Shown in pieces: positions 1-8,747 of a DNA stretch of 20,312 nucleotides. The position numbers and the translations under genes are program-made. Source of the stretch: CAZLMF01 sp964560565 (GTDB lineage: Bacteria; Bacillota; Clostridia; Oscillospirales; Ruminococcaceae); assembly GCA_964560565.1 (NCBI GenBank), contig CAZLMF010000024.1, forward strand, positions 1-20,312. The letters are read 5' to 3'. Position 1 is the stretch's first letter. Each line of letters opens with the position of its first letter. The notes under the pieces were generated by a model. It searched no databases and was not told the origin of the DNA. It saw only the letters and a program-made list of their open reading frames with translations.

Positions 1-28
1 TTGTATTTTTAGGCGAATCTGTGTTCAT
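1..28 (-). CDS. Start of an unidentified gene, cut by the window edge
   Basis: An ATG at 28-26 is preceded, with six bases between, by a GGGGG run that can serve as a Shine-Dalgarno site. It lies 27 bases after the stop codon of the large permease gene and on the same strand, so it looks like the next gene of that operon. Only MNTDSPKNT can be read before the window ends. That is too little to assign a family, and it could still be a chance ATG. The start and ribosome-binding site are seen directly; membership of the operon is inferred from spacing. Confidence 0.5.
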
Positions 29-55
29 TTCTAACCCCCTATTATAATTTTAAAC

Positions 56-3000
56 TTACTCTACGCTTTTTAGTGCAGACGCCATATCAATTTTTTTGAG
101 CTTGAAGTGAACGAAGATGTTTACTAGAAAAGCAAAAACAAAGGTGATAACAACGGACAACACATAGCTTAAAATGCTTATCTTTCTCATGAACATTACC
201 ATGTCTATTTCCGCTGTCACAAGTACAAATCTATGCATCACAATACCAAGCACTATGCCAAATAGCGAGCCGATAAAGGTTAGTACCACGTTTTCACGGA
301 AAATATATATTGTTGTTTCCCTGTCATAGAAACCTAGCACCTTAATTGTTGCAATCTCCCGCAAACGCTCATTTATATTTATGGCTGATAGATTAAACAG
401 CACAACAAAGGCAAGTGTCGCGGCGGCAGCAATGATTACCCAGATTACCATGTCAAAGCTTTCCATCATGCTTTCAAAGGTTGTGCGTGAGGATGTGAGG
501 TTAATTACCGCCTTAACCGCTTCAAGCTCCATAAGCTCGGTAGTGTTAATTGAATCAAGGTTGTCTAGGTCACCGCTTAGCTTTAGCATAATGTTAGTAG
601 GCTCCGCCACCCTGCCTGTTATCTCGTTATAATAGTCGGAATCAATGTAGATATAGTGTAGTAGGTAGTTTTCGGTTATTCCCGAAACAGGCACGCTGAA
701 GTAAAGTCCCTCATCAATATTTGATATAGTTATATTTTCACCGACGGATAAGTCCAGTAGTTTAGCAAGCTTTTCATCTATGATTACACCATCAGATGAA
801 AGCTTCAACTTTTTATGTCCGATTCGGGTGCGCAGCTTTGTAAATTCCTCGAATTCCTTAGTATCCTCCGGCACAACGATAGTAGCGCCATAGGAGGATT
901 TGCTTGTATATGCGTCCACAGATTGAGATAGGTATCCCATGTCTTGCTCAATCTGCTCATGGGAGTCAAGTTTTTGCGAAAGGATATCCATATCCTCGGT
1001 ATCCGCATCAGCATTTAGGATTAGTTCGGTTTTATAGGAGTACAGTTCATCAAATTGCATTGAGACCATATTGCCAATAGAGTCACGAAGTCCAAATCCT
1101 ACGATTAATAGTCCTGTGCATCCTGCAATGCCAATAGACGACATCCAAAACCGTGACTTGTTCCTCATAAGGTTGCGCACTGTCACCTTATACAGGAATG
1201 ACAGCCTGCTCCATATAAAGCCCACACGCTCAAGCAATACTCTTTTGCCTGCCGGAGGTGCTGCAGGGCGGATTAATGCCGCCGGCACGCTTCTAAGCTC
1301 AATCTTGCAAGCCAAATAGGCTGTAAAAACAGTGCAAATCAGCGAAAGAACTGTAGGTGCAATTAGGAATTCTATTTGAAATGGATGTATAAGCTCGGGC
1401 ATAGCATACATAATTCGATAGGCATTAAAGATAACAGTGGGCAATATATTAAATCCAACCACAGCACCAAATACTATACCTAAAACGCAAGCAAAAAGTG
1501 CAAAAAAGATGTATTTTGGCGCTATGGAACGAGAGGAATAACCAAGTGCTTTTAGTGTGCCGATTTGCACACGCTGCTCCTCTACCATGCGTGAAATTGC
1601 ACTTAAAGTTACAAGGGCTGCAACAAGAAAGAATATAACTGGTATTACCCTGCCGATAGCTTCAATTCGGTCACTATCCTGCAAAAAGCTAGAGTATGAG
1701 GTAATATATGCTCTATCCTGTATATATATCGTGGGTGCTCCCAGCTTATCAATCTCGGCTTGCGCATCGTCAAGCTTGGTTTTTGCCTCATTTAGCTCCT
1801 TTTCCACGTCAGCTAGATTTTGCTCATACTCGCTTTTTCCCTGCTCATATTCCTGCTCACCCATGGCAAGCTCCTCAGCAGATGTTTTTAGGGTTGCAAG
1901 TGTGGTGTTGAGAGTTTGTTTTTCAATATCAAGCTGCATTGCCGCATCATCGAGAGCCGCCTTTTGGACTTCATGTTGCAATGCTGATTCTGGATACTGC
2001 ACATGAAATTCCTCAAGCTGTTGATACGCAAAGGAAAGTGCCTCAGATTGGGTGTTGATATAGTTGTTTGCAATTCTAGCAAGCTCATTTGCAGCAGCCG
2101 CATAGTCCTCGCCAAAGTCCTCCTCAGGCTTCTCCATTGCTGTATATACGGCTGATATTCCCTGCCCAAACTGCGAAATGCCGTTGTCGAGCTCTGCTCT
2201 TGCGCTATCCAGCATATCCTTAGCGCCGCTTAGCTCATTGTCAGCAGTTTGCTTGCCCTGCTCATAATCAAGATACGCTTCGTCAAGCTCCTTTTGCAGG
2301 GGGGCACGCACTGCTTCTAAGCGTGCGTCTTTTAGATGCCCCTCATTTGCTTTTATTGCATCTATGGCATTAGCAATCATGCTTTCATATTCATCAGAGT
2401 AGCAAGATAGCTCTGCCCCTCCTGCGACACTGATATATGCCTCTGTGTAAATGTCAAGTGCAAACGCTTCCCTTTGAAGATAGATAAATCCTGAAAGTTC
2501 CCCATCGCCTATGGAAGTATAACCTCGGTCATAGTCAATATATAAAGGCGAGCTTACAGTACCTACAACCTTGTACTCTAGGTTAGTAAAATCGGACTCC
2601 TCCTCGGGTATAAGTGAGATTATGTCGCCTATACTTATGTTTTCACGCTCAGCAAGGGCATCGTCCATTACACATTCATTTAAGTTGGCAGGAAACTCTC
2701 CCTGCGATAAAGCAGGCAGGTTCATTGAGCTATTTTCTCCCTCGGGCGGCAGCATAATAGTTTTGATAATGCGCTCATTGCCTGTCATTTGAGCATATGT
2801 ATCAATGGATATAGAGGGGAAAACGCTTTCTATCCCGTCTATTGCTTGTAATGTTTCGATAGACTCATCATCAAGTCCAAGAGTCGAGATAAGCTTAATG
2901 TCCATAAATTTAGTATCATCAAAATAACGGTCAGCGGTAATACGCATATTACTGCCTGTTACTCTAATGCCAACGAAAAAGCTCACCCCAAGGGCAAGTA

Positions 3001-3076
3001 TTGCAACTATGGATAGAAATTGGCTGAATCTTTTCTTAATTTCCCGAAGTGCGTCCTTTAGCATTGCAGTTTTCAT
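56..3076 (-). CDS. Large FtsX-family ABC transporter permease with extracytoplasmic coiled coil
   Basis: A 1006-residue membrane protein with duplicated FtsX-type (MacB-like) permease halves. I read eight membrane segments at about residues 20-38, 475-495, 520-545, 570-592, 643-662, 875-896, 928-948 and 970-990. The loop between segments 1 and 2 is very large. It begins with a folded region (about 45-240) and then a long Gln/Glu/Lys/Ala-rich stretch (about 245-445) with heptad-like spacing, so probably a coiled coil. A second extracytoplasmic domain lies at about 665-870. FtsX-type permeases of this class act with a LolD/MacB-type ATPase, often in mechanotransmission, lipid or peptide extrusion or export rather than import; the substrate cannot be read here. 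The ATPase partner is encoded 18 bases upstream. The start ATG at 3076 follows a GGTGAT-type ribosome site. Family assignment is firm; function is open. Confidence 0.9.
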   Translation of the reverse strand: MKTAMLKDALREIKKRFSQFLSIVAILALGVSFFVGIRVTGSNMRITADRYFDDTKFMDIKLISTLGLDDESIETLQAIDGIESVFPSISIDTYAQMTGNERIIKTIMLPPEGENSSMNLPALSQGEFPANLNECVMDDALAERENISIGDIISLIPEEESDFTNLEYKVVGTVSSPLYIDYDRGYTSIGDGELSGFIYLQREAFALDIYTEAYISVAGGAELSCYSDEYESMIANAIDAIKANEGHLKDARLEAVRAPLQKELDEAYLDYEQGKQTADNELSGAKDMLDSARAELDNGISQFGQGISAVYTAMEKPEEDFGEDYAAAANELARIANNYINTQSEALSFAYQQLEEFHVQYPESALQHEVQKAALDDAAMQLDIEKQTLNTTLATLKTSAEELAMGEQEYEQGKSEYEQNLADVEKELNEAKTKLDDAQAEIDKLGAPTIYIQDRAYITSYSSFLQDSDRIEAIGRVIPVIFFLVAALVTLSAISRMVEEQRVQIGTLKALGYSSRSIAPKYIFFALFACVLGIVFGAVVGFNILPTVIFNAYRIMYAMPELIHPFQIEFLIAPTVLSLICTVFTAYLACKIELRSVPAALIRPAAPPAGKRVLLERVGFIWSRLSFLYKVTVRNLMRNKSRFWMSSIGIAGCTGLLIVGFGLRDSIGNMVSMQFDELYSYKTELILNADADTEDMDILSQKLDSHEQIEQDMGYLSQSVDAYTSKSSYGATIVVPEDTKEFEEFTKLRTRIGHKKLKLSSDGVIIDEKLAKLLDLSVGENITISNIDEGLYFSVPVSGITENYLLHYIYIDSDYYNEITGRVAEPTNIMLKLSGDLDNLDSINTTELMELEAVKAVINLTSSRTTFESMMESFDMVIWVIIAAAATLAFVVLFNLSAININERLREIATIKVLGFYDRETTIYIFRENVVLTFIGSLFGIVLGIVMHRFVLVTAEIDMVMFMRKISILSYVLSVVITFVFAFLVNIFVHFKLKKIDMASALKSVE

Positions 3077-3094
3077 TTGTCATCACCCACTATT

Positions 3095-3796
3095 CTACCA
3101 CTCAATCATTTCAACAGGTGTGGGGTTCTCATTTATCTCTACCGACCTCACCTTGCCATTTTTAATGCTTATAACCTTGTCCGCCATAGGGGTAATCGCC
3201 ATATTGTGCGTAATTAGGATTGTTGTCATGCCCTCTTTGCGGCAGGTATCCTGTAGTAGCGAAAGCACCGCTTTACCTGTGTTGTAGTCAAGAGCGCCGG
3301 TCGGCTCATCACATAATAAAAGTTTTGGATTTTTCGCAAGAGCGCGAGCGATAGCTACGCGCTGTTGTTCACCGCCCGAAAGCTGTGAAGGGAAGTTCTG
3401 GCTGCGCTCGGAAAGCCCCACAAGCTCAAGTATCTCCATTGGATTGCGTGCATTTGAGCATATCTGCGTTGCAAGCTCCACATTTTCTATTGCGGTCAGG
3501 TTTTGAATTAGGTTGTAAAACTGAAACACAAAGCCTATATCATTTCTGCGGTATGTGGTAAGCTGTTTTGGGGTGTACTTGCTAATATCTCTGCCATCGA
3601 CAACAATGGAGCCTGTATCGCAGAAATCCATTCCGCCTAGTATGTTTAGCACTGTGGTCTTGCCTGCGCCTGACGGGCCTACAACTACTACAAATTCACC
3701 CTGTTGCGCGCTAAAGCTTATACCGTCAGAGGCTTTGATTATTGCCTCACCCATACGGTATATCTTTACAACGTCCTCTAACTCAATGAAACTCAT
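3095..3796 (-). CDS. ABC transporter ATP-binding protein, MacB/LolD type
   Basis: A 233-residue ATPase that should power the large FtsX-type permease encoded immediately downstream (18-base gap). All nucleotide-binding motifs are present: Walker A GPSGAGKT at residues 40-47, the Q-loop glutamine in FQFYNL near 92, the signature LSGGEQQR at 139-146, Walker B LLLCDEPT with the catalytic Glu at 164, the D-loop in GALD and the switch His at 197 in LITHN. Length and the GEQQR variant of the signature are typical of the MacB/LolD/FtsE group. The gene begins at an ATG preceded by AGAGGT, 36 bases after the HAD phosphatase gene. No substrate-binding lipoprotein gene is near, which fits an exporter or mechanotransmission complex rather than an importer. 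Confidence 0.93.
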   Translation of the reverse strand: MSFIELEDVVKIYRMGEAIIKASDGISFSAQQGEFVVVVGPSGAGKTTVLNILGGMDFCDTGSIVVDGRDISKYTPKQLTTYRRNDIGFVFQFYNLIQNLTAIENVELATQICSNARNPMEILELVGLSERSQNFPSQLSGGEQQRVAIARALAKNPKLLLCDEPTGALDYNTGKAVLSLLQDTCRKEGMTTILITHNMAITPMADKVISIKNGKVRSVEINENPTPVEMIEW

Positions 3797-3832
3797 ATTC
3801 TACCTCTTTCTTATGTTGCTTATGTTTATGTT

Positions 3833-4501
3833 CTATGCTTTATCTTGTAAATATTTCTTTAGTGCTGAAACTGAATCAGCGATAAATACAGTCGGGTATT
3901 TCGAAAGCTCGTCTATATCCCCGTAGCCATATAGCACACCCACTACATCAATTCCAGTGCTTTGTGCGCCAATCAGGTCATATTTGCGGTCACCCACCAT
4001 TAAGACTTTTGACCTGTCGGTAATGCCAAGTGAGGAAATCGCATGTTCAATAACCTCATCCTTTTCGCTTCGGGTTTGGTCAAGCTCACAGCCTGATATA
4101 AAGCTAAAATACTTATCTATATTAAAATGCTCGAGTATTTGTTCAACATACACCCACGCTTTTGATGATGCAACCGCTAGGGTAAATCCCTTATCCTTTA
4201 GGGTTTTAAGCATGTCCTCTACCCCGTCATACAGGCGATTTTCATATAATCCGAGCTTGCTAAAACGCTCCCTGTACTTTACAACTGCCCTTTGTGCCTT
4301 TTCATCGTCAAAGCCGTAATACTCCTTAAAGGAATATATAAGGGGAGGGCCTATTACCCTGCGAAGTACATTGCGGTCAGGTTCATCAATACCAAAGGCA
4401 TTTAGTGCATAAACGAAGGATTTTGTTATCCCCTCAAATGGGTCCGTAAGTGTGCCATCCAAATCAAATAGTATTGTGTTATAATTGCTTGTTGTATTCA
4501 A
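3833..4501 (-). CDS. HAD-superfamily hydrolase (phosphoglycolate phosphatase-like), TTG start
   Basis: A 222-residue cytoplasmic phosphatase of HAD subfamily IA. Motif I is DLDGT with the nucleophile Asp13 and the general acid Asp15. Motif II is the Ser pair at 112-113 (AVASSK). Motif III is probably Lys147. Motif IV is GDRKYD with Asp171 and Asp175. Residues 16-90 form the helical cap domain typical of phosphoglycolate phosphatase, PpaX and beta-phosphoglucomutase relatives. Substrate cannot be told from sequence. The start is a TTG at 4501-4499: it sits seven bases after a perfect GGAGG, and no better ATG exists nearby. The gene begins 15 bases after glycogen phosphorylase, so the two are likely co-transcribed. 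A role in clearing a phosphorylated sugar by-product would suit that neighbour, but this is only inference. Confidence 0.88.
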   Translation of the reverse strand: MNTTSNYNTILFDLDGTLTDPFEGITKSFVYALNAFGIDEPDRNVLRRVIGPPLIYSFKEYYGFDDEKAQRAVVKYRERFSKLGLYENRLYDGVEDMLKTLKDKGFTLAVASSKAWVYVEQILEHFNIDKYFSFISGCELDQTRSEKDEVIEHAISSLGITDRSKVLMVGDRKYDLIGAQSTGIDVVGVLYGYGDIDELSKYPTVFIADSVSALKKYLQDKA

Positions 4502-4516
4502 TGAATTGCCTCCAAC

Positions 4517-6964
4517 TTATATTTTTCCGATATTCCATATATAGTGTGCATACTCCTCAACTGTTCGGTCGCTTGAAAACTTCCCTGCCCCTGCAATGTT
4601 TAGCAATCCCTTGCGGTGGTAGGTGCGTGTATCCTTGTAATCATTGTTCGCTTTAAGCTTTGCTGCGACATAGCCCTCAAAGTCATGCAGTACAAAATAC
4701 ATATCAGCCTTTTGTGCTTCAGTGTCGCTTAACAGCGAGGTGTAAATATCCTTAAACATTCCGCTGCCGTCATCACTAACTGTTCCTTCAATAAGAACGT
4801 CCAGCACACGCTTAATGCGTGGGTTGGTGTTGTATAGCTTGAGTGGTGTATAAGTATCCTTTATCTTTTCAAGCTCCTCAATTCGAGCGCCGAAAATATA
4901 ATTGTTTTCATAGCCTGCTTCCTTGACTATTTCAATGTTTGCGCCGTCTAATGTGCCTATTGTCGGCGCACCGTTTAACATAAACTTCATATTCCCTGTG
5001 CCTGATGCCTCTGTGCCCGCTGTGGAAATCTGCTCAGATAAATCTGCGGCAGGTATGAGCATTTGCGCATAGGAAACGTTATAGTTACGGACAAATATCA
5101 CACGCAGATATTCCTGTGTTTGGGTGTCGTTGTTTATCATGCGTGCAATCTCATTGATAAACTTTATAATGCCCTTAGCTCTAAAGTAGTCATGAGGTGC
5201 CTTTGCGCCAAAAATGAATGCTGTCGGAGCAAAATCCTTAATTCTTCCGTCCTTTATCCCAAAATAAATATCAAGGATAGAAAAAGCATTAAGTAGCTGC
5301 CTTTTATACTCGTGCATGAGTTTTACTTGCACATCAAATATAAAGTCAGCAGGCAAATTTATCCCCTCGCGCTTTTGAATGTATTCAGAAAGCTGGCGCT
5401 TTTTAATACGCTTAACCGCAACAAATTCATCTATTACCTTTTCATCGTTTGAAATGCGTTTTAACCCCTTTAGGTGCTTCAAATCCTTTATCCAAGCATC
5501 AGTGCCAAGCTGATTGGTGATAAAGTCTGAAAGCTCGGGGTTGCATAGTTTTAACCAGCGTCTGGGGGTAATGCCGTTTGTCTTATTTTGAAACCTATCC
5601 GGATAAAGCTCATACCATGCCTTTAGTAAGTCGTTTTTTAGTATCTGCGTATGAAGTTCCGCAACGCCGTTTACATAGCTTGAGCAGTAGATTGAAAGGT
5701 TCGCCATGTGAATAGAGCCATTTTTAATTATTCGGCAGCTATCAAGGTTTTCTTTATATATTCCGCCTTTTGAGTTGAAGGTTTTGGTTTGGTGGTTGCT
5801 TATCATCATCATGTACTCATAAATGTTGGGCAGTACCTTTTTGTAAAGCCTACAACTCCACTGCTCTAGTGCATCCAACATAACTGTATGGTTTGTGTAG
5901 GAAAATGTACACTGTGTAATATACAGGGCTTTGTTGAAGCTTAGGTCGTAATCCTCACATAAAATTCTTATAAGCTCGCAGATTGACACCGCTGGGTGGG
6001 TATCGTTTAACTGAATTGCGCAGTACTCATGGAAGTTTTCAAAGTAAAGTCCCCATTTACTCACATGACGGCGCACAATATCTTGAATAGATGCACTGCA
6101 CAGGAAATACTCCTGCTTAATTCGCAAGAGTTTGCCCTCATTGGTGCTGTCACTTGGGTATAACACCCTTGTAATATCCTGCGCACGCTCCTTTTCCCTT
6201 GATGCAAGCTCGTATTTCTGCTCATTGAAGGCATCCAGGTCATACTCATCCATTGGCTCGCTCTGCCATAGCCTTAGAGTGTTGACGTTTGCATTCGTGT
6301 TTGTATTTGTATTTGTATATCCGATTATGGGCATATCATAAGGAACAGCACGCACAGTCTGCCCCGAAAACTTCACAATCAGAGCGTCCTCGTCACGTCT
6401 AATCGACCACGGGTCACCATGTGCAGACCAGTTGTCCGGTTCCTCATTTTGAAATCCATCAATAAAATTCTGTGCAAAAAGCCCGTATTTATAGCGTATG
6501 CCGTAGCCATCTAAGGGGTAGCCATGTGTAGCGGCTGAGTCAAGAAAGCAAGCCGCAAGCCTGCCAAGCCCACTACTGCCAAGAGCGATATCATCAATTT
6601 CATCGAAGCGGGCAATATCGAAGCCCTGCTCACGAAGCATCAGTGCCACTTCTGAGGTAAGCCCCAGTGCTAGGAGGTTGTTGTCAATTGCACGCCCAAG
6701 TAAAAATTCAGAGGATAGGTAATAAGCGCGCTTTACCCTAAGGCATTTGCGCGCACAAAGCCTCCACTTTTCCGTAATGCTGCCCATGAGTGCTCTTGAA
6801 AGGGCATTGTGCATTTCGTAAACATTAGCAGTGGAAATAGTTTTTTGGTAGAATGCGGTTAAAATATCCTGAACAAAGCTGATAATCGAAGCTGCATTCT
6901 TCATTTCCCCATCCTCCGCATGTGCTTGCGCCAATTTTTGTGTACTCTGGTAATGTCTCTTCAT
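4517..6964 (-). CDS. glgP: Glycogen/starch (maltodextrin) phosphorylase
   Basis: A GT35 phosphorylase that releases glucose 1-phosphate from alpha-1,4-glucans using phosphate and pyridoxal phosphate. Its 815 residues match the usual bacterial length. Visible signatures are GSSGLGRLAACFLDS (about 129-143), QLNDTHPA (about 318-325), KTNGITPRRW (about 461-470), and the cofactor loop EASGTGNMKF, whose Lys660 should carry PLP. The ATG at 6964 overlaps the stop codon of the upstream ABC exporter gene as ATGA, suggesting translational coupling. However, the best ribosome site (GGAGG, eight bases upstream) precedes a second ATG at 6904, residue 21. The true product may therefore be 795 residues. Residues 217-228 are a Thr-Asn repeat encoded by a hexanucleotide repeat, just before NTLRLW; the enzymes I recall lack this insertion. 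No other glycogen genes are in the window. Confidence 0.95.
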   Translation of the reverse strand: MKRHYQSTQKLAQAHAEDGEMKNAASIISFVQDILTAFYQKTISTANVYEMHNALSRALMGSITEKWRLCARKCLRVKRAYYLSSEFLLGRAIDNNLLALGLTSEVALMLREQGFDIARFDEIDDIALGSSGLGRLAACFLDSAATHGYPLDGYGIRYKYGLFAQNFIDGFQNEEPDNWSAHGDPWSIRRDEDALIVKFSGQTVRAVPYDMPIIGYTNTNTNTNANVNTLRLWQSEPMDEYDLDAFNEQKYELASREKERAQDITRVLYPSDSTNEGKLLRIKQEYFLCSASIQDIVRRHVSKWGLYFENFHEYCAIQLNDTHPAVSICELIRILCEDYDLSFNKALYITQCTFSYTNHTVMLDALEQWSCRLYKKVLPNIYEYMMMISNHQTKTFNSKGGIYKENLDSCRIIKNGSIHMANLSIYCSSYVNGVAELHTQILKNDLLKAWYELYPDRFQNKTNGITPRRWLKLCNPELSDFITNQLGTDAWIKDLKHLKGLKRISNDEKVIDEFVAVKRIKKRQLSEYIQKREGINLPADFIFDVQVKLMHEYKRQLLNAFSILDIYFGIKDGRIKDFAPTAFIFGAKAPHDYFRAKGIIKFINEIARMINNDTQTQEYLRVIFVRNYNVSYAQMLIPAADLSEQISTAGTEASGTGNMKFMLNGAPTIGTLDGANIEIVKEAGYENNYIFGARIEELEKIKDTYTPLKLYNTNPRIKRVLDVLIEGTVSDDGSGMFKDIYTSLLSDTEAQKADMYFVLHDFEGYVAAKLKANNDYKDTRTYHRKGLLNIAGAGKFSSDRTVEEYAHYIWNIGKI
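6281..6316 (-). repeat. Degenerate hexanucleotide tandem repeat inside glgP
   Basis: Six tandem 6-base units, read on the minus strand as ACAAAT, ACAAAT, ACAAAC, ACGAAT, GCAAAC, GTCAAC. They encode the run TNTNTNANVN in glycogen phosphorylase. The first two units are identical and divergence grows towards the 3' end of the gene strand, as expected when a repeat expands from one side. The unit is a multiple of three, so copy-number changes would keep the frame. Confidence 0.85.
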
Positions 6965-8747
6965 GAAGTCGAATTATCCTCCTCGTCAAACTGGCTATTG
7001 TACATATTTGAGTAAAAGCCGCCGCTTTCCATTAGCTCGTTATGAGTCCCTTGCTCGATTACTGCGCCGTTATTCATGACAATAATGAGGTCTGCACGGC
7101 GAATTGTTGAAAGTCTGTGGGCAATTATGAAGCTTGTGCGACCATTCATCATTTTCNNNNNNNNNNTTTCACAAAGGTTTCCTGTATCTTTTGCTCTGTG
7201 AGGGTGTCAACACTGCTTGTTGCCTCGTCAAGAATAAGCATCGGAGGATTTAACAGCATCGCTCTTGCAATGGTGATTAGCTGCCTCTGCCCTAGGGACA
7301 GATTTTCCCCATTTTCATCTACCATTGTATCATAGCCATGTGATAAACGCTTGATAAAACTATGCGCATTGGCAGATTTTGCTGCTTGTTTGACCTGTTC
7401 GAGGGTAGCATCGGGCATTCCATAGGCGATATTATCACGAATTGTGCCGCTAAGCAGCCATGTGTCTTGAAGCACCATGCCAAAGCTACGCCTTAATGTT
7501 CCCCTTTGCATTGACATTATATCAACATCATCAATTCTGATGTTTCCATCTGTCAAGTCGTAAAAGCGCATCAAAAGGTTTACCATAGTGGTCTTACCTG
7601 CCCCAGTTGGGCCGACTATCGCCACCGTATCGCCATTTTTCACCTTTAGGTTAAGTCCTTGAATTAGTGGAGTTTCAGGCTTGTATGAAAAGCTTATATT
7701 GTCAAATTCAACTTCGCCAGACACACCCTTTACATCGGTAAAATCAACCTTATCAGGTGTTTCAGATGGCTCGTCTATCATATCAAAAAGCCTTTCAGCC
7801 GCCATAACTGCGGCGATAAGCTGACTTGTAATTGCGCTAATTTCGTTAAAGGGACGTGTGAACATAGATGAATATGTCAGAAAGCTTGCGATGTTGCCAA
7901 TACTAAGCCCTATCCGCAGTGAAGCAATACCGCCCACTAGCCCCACAAGGATATACGAAATATAATTGACAAGGCGGGTGGTGGGGTTTGTGAAGGATGA
8001 GGAAAGCTGCGCTTTTTGCCCCTGTATATAAAGGCGAGCGTTAATTTCTTCGAATTTGCGCTGTGCAGCACTTTCTGTGCCAAAAACCTTAACTACACGC
8101 TGACCGCTTAACTGTTCATGGGTGTAGCCGCTAAGTTCGCCGATAATCTCCTGCTGTTTGCGGTAGTATTTGCCCGAAACCCTTGCAACAGTCTTGCTGA
8201 CTGCAAAAATAAGAGGTGTGCAAGCGACAACCGCGATAGTTACAACCGGACTTAAATAAAGCATAAAGCCAAGCCCTGCGACTACTGTAACAATGGCAGA
8301 GAAAAGCTGCACTAATAGCTGGGTAAGCCCATCTGCCACCGCATCGGAATCATTTGAAAACCTGCTGATTATATCCCCGTGGGATCTGTGGTCAAAGCTG
8401 CTTATAGGAGCTTTCATAAGTGATGCAAACGCATCTTTTCGAAGGTCATAAATGGTTTTTGTGGCGATTTGCACCGCTAAAGCCGAGCATAGCCAAAGCA
8501 TAGCTGCGCCTAGAATATAAACTGCCGCAAGTGCGCCGATGATTTTAAGCAGGGACTCAAAATCCACATCGCCCACGCCTATTATTCGGTCAATGCCCCG
8601 TCCGATAAGCATTGGTGCTGACAATAGCAGCACATTGCCAATTATCGAGGAGATGATGATTGATATCATTTGAGACTTATAGTTGCCAACATAACCGATT
8701 AGTCGATGTATAACCTTTTTGTTTAACTTTTTCTTGTTGTTAGGCAT
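6961..8747 (-). CDS. ABC exporter half-transporter, catalytic subunit of a heterodimer (broken only by an assembly gap)
   Basis: An ABC-B type exporter with an N-terminal six-helix membrane domain and C-terminal ATPase. Walker A GPTGAGKTT, Walker B MLILDEATSSVD with the catalytic Glu, and the His of IIAHRLST are all intact. The signature is the unusual LSLGQ instead of LSGGQ. The coding sequence is interrupted by ten Ns at 7157-7166, which shift the frame and make two apparent fragments. Joining the flanks through a shared GAAA restores ETFVKMMNGRTSF, exactly the family pattern, and the corrected length (1773 bases) is a whole number of codons (590 residues). The ATG at 8747 follows GAGGAGGG and overlaps the end of the preceding exporter gene by eight bases; I prefer it to an ATG at 8801 that has no such site. 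The partner is the upstream gene; the substrate is unknown. Confidence 0.92.
7157..7166. other. Assembly gap (10 N) at a contig join
   Basis: Ten consecutive undetermined bases. The plus-strand sequence immediately left ends in TTTC and that immediately right begins with TTTC. Removing the Ns and one copy of this four-base overlap restores an unbroken reading frame through the ABC exporter. The run is therefore best read as a fixed-length scaffolding placeholder, not missing DNA. Confidence 0.9.

Noticed and set aside
245..445. Search for CRISPR arrays, tRNAs, insertion-sequence ends or integrase sites across the whole window
   Set aside because: No regularly spaced direct repeats, cloverleaf sequences, transposase genes or terminal repeats were seen; the coordinates given are nominal because the negative result applies to the entire window.
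1557..2006. Long open frame on the plus strand opposite the FtsX-type permease
   Set aside because: Antisense shadow of a clearly coding gene; no ribosome site and a low-complexity Ser/Cys-rich product.
6961..7152. Apparent separate 63-residue ABC protein fragment or pseudogene
   Set aside because: It is the C-terminus of the second exporter, separated only by the artificial N-run.
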